A DNA stretch of 64,000 nucleotides, taken from contig NC_092705.1 of assembly GCF_964275005.1 (NCBI RefSeq), forward strand, positions 17,763,385-17,827,384. Reading direction: 5' to 3'. The DNA is from Diadema setosum. Lineage: Eukaryota > Echinodermata > Echinoidea > Diadematoida > Diadematidae. Below the pieces are notes generated by a model that worked only from the letters and a program-made list of their open reading frames with translations, searched no databases and was not told the origin of the DNA. The position numbers and the translations under genes are program-made. Positions 59,101-64,000 of the stretch are shown here, piece by piece. Each line of letters begins with the position of its first letter. The first letter of the stretch is position 1.

Positions 59101-60244
59101 TTTTGGGGGTTTATACGGATGGGATATACCTTGAGTATTTAACTGTACATGTTCAACACAATTCCAGTCACCATCGAATATTAGTTTATTTTCCGTAATA
59201 TCTAAAGCGTCAACCCAGAAAATTAAGCTTTTATAAAATGTGTCCTTTCAGATGTTTTCGCTGGTGAACACGCATTGGTAAAACAATATTCATCTTTCTC
59301 TTAAAAAAAAAAATGTTTAAGAGCTCTGAGCTCTGCCATCGCATTTTCTCAGCAACTGAAATGATATCTACCGAAACTTTGGAATTTATCAAAATGCCCT
59401 ACCTTTTGAATGATTTTTATCATTATCAAAGTATTAAACAAGCACCTTTCCATTTTGTTTGTATAACACTCTCAATGTCTTGCGTCCAAAAAGTCTCTTG
59501 CAACAGAATTATACAAGCTTTTAGATGAATCATCCATTTTCCTCATTTGCGTTATCTTTTCCACTGATTTAGTATCCACTAATTTTACTTCACCTGTTGA
59601 CATAATATTTAAATTGCCTCCCTCTTCCAGTGTTTTACTTTCCTTTTGTTTCGTTTATATTATTGCTGGCATTAAAATTACTTTCTTTTTCATATCCATT
59701 GGTATGATTTCACTAGACTTTTGTTCCATCATTAAGTTGTTGTTTTGTTTTTTGTTCTCTTCTCGGTTCTTATATTTCCTTTTCTTGGTGCCTTTTTCTT
59801 GTTTAGGAGACGTCGGTGTTTCTGGAGACAGGGGAGATGGGGTAACTTCGTCACTGTCGCTCCCTGTGGATGTTTTCTACATCGCTTCCTTTTGCCTGTG
59901 TTTGGTTACTTTCCTGACGAGTGGTCTGCTTCGTTTGACGAAGAAACTCTGAGATGTCGACTTGTCATGGCCTTCTCGTCTCTCGAGTTGCCTCCTTGTC
60001 GACCGACTGCTCTTTCGGTATGCTTGGAGATGGCACCTGTAGATGGATTGGTTGGGCTCAATGAGTCGTCACGCATGGTGTCAGATTTGGCGGCCTGAAC
60101 GATAGACGGTGAGTTTGGAGGTGTGTTCTCACTCTCACGGTCACAAATCCTGCCAGAAGCAATTATGATAAGAAGTGAGGTTAACTGATGTGATATTAGC
60201 ACCAGCAAATTGATATTGATATCCTGTGGTTTCCTAGCAATCAT
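56160..60244 (-). mobile_element. L1/Tx1-like LINE, minus strand, decayed but long
   Basis: On the minus strand the parts run in ORF order. About 59.53-60.24 kb is a hydrophilic Ser/Thr-rich frame, perhaps ORF1. About 59.05-59.52 kb shows endonuclease motifs (LLQETFWTQDIES, DGDWNCVEHV, DLVDIWRLVHS). About 57.97-58.23 kb has GNDGLSTEFYKTFG and NWRPISWLNIDYK from the RT fingers. About 57.37-57.70 kb has EGVRQSCPLSALLFLL. About 56.87-57.39 kb has FLWNIQKRKKVKRGVVINTP and GGLGMVDIES from the C-terminal part. The RT active site, normally YADD, reads YNTT, and frames are broken at several places, so it is inactive. It is nearly full length, unlike the CR1-like copies here. Confidence 0.85.
56204..56573. 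repeat. Duplicate segment, copy 2, within the LINE
   Basis: Partner of 55157-55525, lying in the 3' coding part of the L1/Tx1-like element. On the minus strand its frame reads KEFEYALLYQKPK downstream. Confidence 0.9.
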
Positions 60245-61060
60245 ATCACTTTTTTATCATTGACAGCAATGGTACATCTAGCCTCTCCAACATTAAAATT
60301 CAATTGCAGCCTCACTGTACACACTATATATGAAAAAAAAATAATGAATAGCAAACTAAGTAATAGTCCACAATACGCACGCCAGGCAGCTATGCTCTGT
60401 ATTAAAAAAAAAAAAAAAAAAAAGACTAATTATGGCAGAGTAAAAACCACTTTATGACAGCCTTGGGGGACGTGTCATATTTGAAATATTTTGTTGTTCA
60501 CGCGGAGGTACGATTCAACAAGTGGCTGCCGATCATAGTTGCTGTCTGGCATAGATAGGTCATGTAGGTCCTTTTTTGTCAAAAAGCTATCAAAGTTCCT
60601 CATATTTTACTCTTCTTTTTAAGGCAGGTGATAATCTTCACACTAAGTAACTGCCTCTATTTCTTGGATCCTGTAGTTTTCATTTTTTTTTATTCCTACC
60701 GTTTGTAGTTCTTTTAATGGGGGTTCCACAATAAAACTCTTGCATTCGCTTGCTTTGTTTCCAAATGATATTGACATAATTAGTACAATTTTGTATGATT
60801 ATACTTGTGTATATAATGTCCTCTAACTATATGTTTTCGACATAAAAGCATTTTCTCCATACGAGAATCACAGAATCGAAATCCACTGTTTAACTTGTAT
60901 TGACGTTAAAAAAAAAGTAAATTAATGTTACATGTATGCTGAGTGTGCACAGCAAAAATATTCCAAAATGATATACTCCACATGGCAAGGGATCGCCATC
61001 CTTTCATTCTTATTTCTTTCTACCATTCTTTTATGGGGATGTGAGATATTGGGAAAAGTT
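60245..61060. other. Intergenic, no gene recognised
   Basis: An A-run lies at 60403-60423. Nothing else is supported. Confidence 0.45.
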
Positions 61061-61079
61061 CTGATTTTACTTCCGTCGT

Positions 61080-61500
61080 TAGATAAAACCTGTGGGCGGC
61101 CGAGGTTAATATTTTCGGTTCCGTATGTTTGTCTGTCTGTTTATGCACATAATAACTAGAGAACGGATGAACATCTTTTAACAAAACATGCAAGGTGTGT
61201 TTATAATGAGGTAACAACAAACTAAAAAAGTTTAAATTTGAGGGTCATGAGGTCAAAGTTCATAGAGGTCATTAAGAACATAAAAGAATCCTAATCTCCC
61301 ATCTTTTAAACTCAAGCATGGAAGATCGGAGCTTCACCAAACTTACAGAGTGTGTTGAGAATGAAGTTAGAGAGAAATAGTTGAATTTGTGTGTCATGAG
61401 GTCAAATATAAAAGTTCATAGGGGTCATAAAGGACATAAGATAAGCGTAAACTGCTAATGCCTTTTCTTAAGTAATGATAACATTACGTGGGGTATAATT
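61080..61500. repeat. Degenerate repeat with two ~150-bp-spaced units
   Basis: GAGGGTCATGAGGTCAAAG then TTCATAGAGGTCAT at about 61240-61275 recurs as TGTCATGAGGTCAAATA and TTCATAGGGGTCAT at about 61393-61432. Each is followed by a variant of A(G)GACATAA. The leading part (GTTTGTCTGTCTGTTTATG, then GAGAACGGATGAAC) has the style of dispersed repeats of marine invertebrates. Confidence 0.65.
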
Positions 61501-62227
61501 GTTGTTCAGTTATTATCCAGTAGGAAGGGACTCTCTGCTTCCAACCTGTTGAAATAGTGTCTTACTTTTTCATTGTTGTCTTGTCATAACTGATCGGAAT
61601 AATTTACATCAACTCAAACATTTTAGCCATTTCCTTCAGTAAAGAGTAGGAGCTTTGAGGTTCAGAGACCATCAAGCTTACTTGCTCCAAACTGTGTGCA
61701 CACATGTCCATAACACTGAGGAAAGGGTTCTTTGAAAAATATGAAAGAAATCCAAATTTCAATTTGCCTGCTTTTATTCAGAATCTTAACATTTAAAAGA
61801 CAAATGATGATTCCTTTAGGACTCCCTCCCTCCCCCCCCCCCAAAAAAAAAACCCATGACACTTTTGTATGATGGGCAAGATACAATAATATGGACAAAT
61901 ACAGAGAGTCTGTCTGGTGTCCTTTAAGAACTAAAAAGTATTTTGACTAATCAAGTATGAGTGAGTTGTGCTTGATTGGTTTGTAGGGTGAAATGCATGG
62001 ATACATGGAGTGGGGAGTTAGTTATTAGTAGTTTAACTGAAGGTTGATTATGATATCCGGTGACTTGACATGCTTGATATGAGAGGAAAATGAAGAATTC
62101 CACACTAAACAACAAGTAAGATCCCCCTAAAACAAACCTCTGTAATTTATGAATCAGGAACCTTTGAGGAAATCTGAATACATGATTATATATCTGTATT
62201 TCTCGGCTACCTTTCATGTGAAATTCA

Positions 62228-62990
62228 ATGGATGTCACTTGGTCACGCTTGAGTGAGCATGACTTAAAGTCAAAATGGTAACTTTTTGACGTTCACAAGC
62301 CCAATTTTGCAACTTTGATTTGGTGATATCGGAACAAATTTCAATTTTCCAGGATAAAAAAGGCATGCAACGTATAATCTATGTGCTTCTTATCGTACCA
62401 TGTGACTTGTGCACAAAATTTCACGGTTGAGTGAACACGGGGTGAAAATTACCGAAATGGCCGATTTGACATGTTTCTCGTGGTAATTTCTGTCCATTGA
62501 GATTGAATTCGCGTGTTGAACAGTTTTTACACGCAATTCCCGTAATTTCACGGTTGAATGAGCACATTAAAACAAAGAAAAGTAACAATTTAAATTGTGC
62601 AGTAAGAATTGTGATGATTTTGCGGACTGAAATCAAGTGTTTAATGCTTTTTGTATTGTGTTTAATACCACTGTGCATACAGTAATCACCTGACATTGCA
62701 GTCACGCTTCAATGAGCATGTGGGACTGGAAAACCCGTTTTACCCTATATAATAAAAAGTATTGATTGTTTTTTATGTTTTAGTTGCAATGTTGGGAAAT
62801 TACTCTGATTTAAATGAAAAAAAATAACATTTCAATAAAAAAAGAATTACATGGTGACATGCTTCAGTGAGCACATAAAATGAGCAAAGTGTGCGGGTCA
62901 AAACCATTTTTCGCGGCTGAAATTCCCATAAGATTTACATTTGTTTTGTTTATGAAGACATATTCAGCGGTGTTAGCGGATAGAGCCTAA
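62228..62990. repeat. Degenerate tandem repeat, five units of ~130-175 bp
   Basis: A core GTCACGCTTGAGTGAGCATG or variant occurs near 62241, 62420, 62550, 62701 and 62857 (for example TCACGGTTGAGTGAACACG and ATGCTTCAGTGAGCACA). AT-rich sequence with AAAATTT-like words follows each. Units are very diverged, so only the core is easy to see. Confidence 0.7.
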
Positions 62991-63012
62991 AAAGTGAGTG
63001 AAGATGCTACCC

Positions 63013-64000
63013 AATTTGATTTGATTTGATTTGATTTGATTTATTGGTTCCTGCATTATATCATTGCTTATGCAGTTACATACACATATATCATATACAC
63101 TGTTGGTACCATACATATAAATGGATATACATAAACATTAAGTGCTAACAAGGTAAGTTTCTTCATTACCTTTAGAATGTACAGCAATACAGTTTCTTCG
63201 TTGCCTTTACAATGTACAACAGAACATATCAGTGATGCAATGAATAACGCAGAAGGGCTACAGCTTAAGCATTGCTTGATTTGCATGCAGCCCTCGCACA
63301 TAATACATAACATATAGGAAAATAAGGGGAGGGATGACTTGCATAGAGATAGGATAGGAGAAAGGAGAGAGGAGAGGTCTGTCTGCTTTCACTATACACA
63401 AAGTTAGATCACCTGGATCACTGAATAGTAAAGCATAGCAAAGTATTTTCTCACCGAGGTACAGGTGAACACTTACAGGTCATGGTCGGTTACATAACAT
63501 TACGCAATAACTTCTGAACGGCGATAATTCAACAAGAGAATTTCACATACGATACAATTGCAATGACATTATAAGATCACTGATATCCAGAAAGCAGCAT
63601 TGTCTTTACAGCTTTCTTGAAAGAATACATAGACTTTAAAGTTCGAATTTCTGAAGGAAGAGAGTTCCAAATATCAGGTCCAGTGTGTCTGATAGATTTC
63701 AGAGCCATCACCGTTTTAGGATTTTGTAGATGAAATTTATCAGATTGCCTTGTGGGATAAGAATGTATATCCTTGTTTAACTGAAATAATGGGAGGAAAG
63801 AAGATGGCAACTGACCGTTGTACAAACGAAACATAAAAAGTGAATTTTGCAGGAAATTAATATCATTTACCTTTAGTGTTTTTAATTCTACGAACAAAGG
63901 ATCCGAATGGTCCCGATGGCCTGAATTGGTACATATACGTATAGCTTTCTTTTGTAGAAGCAATATACTGTCAATGTGACTTTTCGCAGTTGCCCAAACA
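63013..64000 (-). mobile_element. CR1/Jockey-like LINE 3' end, runs off the window
   Basis: On the minus strand a 128-codon open frame (63577-63963) encodes the C-terminus of a non-LTR reverse transcriptase: QKKAIRICTNSGHRDHSDPL, FRLYNGQLPSSFLPLF, HSYPTRQSDKFHLQ and GPDIWNSLPSEIRTLKS, then SFKKAVKTML before the stop. A ~530-bp 3' UTR follows, ending in an (AAATC)n tail at 63013-63043. The frame is uninterrupted here, so this is the youngest CR1-like copy in the window. It probably continues past 64000. Confidence 0.88.

Noticed and set aside
59614-60098. Plus-strand frames of 112 and 117 codons
   Set aside because: They are antisense to the 5' part of the minus-strand LINE and have no family of their own.
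1-64000. LTR retrotransposons, endogenous viruses or Polintons
   Set aside because: I saw no paired long terminal repeats, no gag, integrase or capsid motifs, and no protein-primed polymerase.

Overview
The window is eukaryotic: it is AT-rich, genes are split by GT-AG introns, and it is dense in microsatellites and transposon debris. The only host gene I can assemble is an adhesion (class B2) G-protein-coupled receptor with a rhamnose-binding-lectin-like exon. It is surrounded by CR1/Jockey-type LINE ends with pentamer tails, foldback-type elements, MITEs and a PIF/Harbinger remnant. This mix best fits a marine deuterostome invertebrate, most likely an echinoderm such as a sea urchin. That assignment is inference from style, not from a marker gene.

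Region 1 (about 0.9-21.3 kb, plus strand): an adhesion GPCR of at least 18 exons, open at its 5' end. Splice phases agree at every junction I propose. The product runs from a Ser/Thr-rich linker through a lectin-like exon, unrecognised Cys-containing exons, part of a GAIN domain, a GPS motif (HL|T), seven membrane helices and a 33-residue tail. Its introns hold LINE 3' ends and simple repeats, and a decayed MITE lies about 300 bp past the stop codon.

Region 2 (about 21.4-34.3 kb): no host gene recognised. It holds a LINE C-terminal piece with 3' UTR and tail (22.4-23.2 kb), a 50-bp perfect hairpin (24.84 kb), a MITE with CTCCGA repeats (25.7-26.4 kb), a decayed CR1/Jockey-like LINE reverse transcriptase (27.4-29.4 kb), the 3' tail of an opposite-strand LINE (29.45 kb) and two MITEs with clear terminal inverted repeats (30.3-31.0 and 33.2-33.9 kb).

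Region 3 (about 34.3-46.6 kb): a repeat-built accessory island. Arrays of a ~160-bp unit face each other at 34.35-35.79 and 39.48-40.17 kb, as in a foldback transposon. Nested between them are a 171-bp MITE, a ~1.3-kb element made of ~20-bp self-complementary units with two perfect 206-bp inverted arms, and a 363-bp near-complete hairpin. Next to this lies a ~2.2-kb direct segmental duplication (39.8-42.1 / 43.1-45.3 kb) and a ~980-bp inverted duplication (42.1-43.1 / 45.6-46.6 kb), both carrying further MITEs.

Region 4 (about 46.6-64 kb): more mobile DNA and few candidate host sequences. It holds a LINE 3' end (46.9-47.2 kb), tRNA-derived repeats (49.1-49.5 kb), a ~2.1-kb PIF/Harbinger element with a broken transposase (49.5-51.6 kb), an unassigned Cys-rich ORF (52.4 kb), an L1/Tx1-like LINE on the minus strand (56.2-60.2 kb) with a duplicated 3' segment, two families of degenerate tandem repeats (61.1-61.5 and 62.2-62.9 kb), and the C-terminal end of a CR1-like LINE running off the right edge (63.0-64.0 kb).

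The most unusual structure is the palindromic TTTATCG/CGATAAA array at 36.8-38.1 kb.
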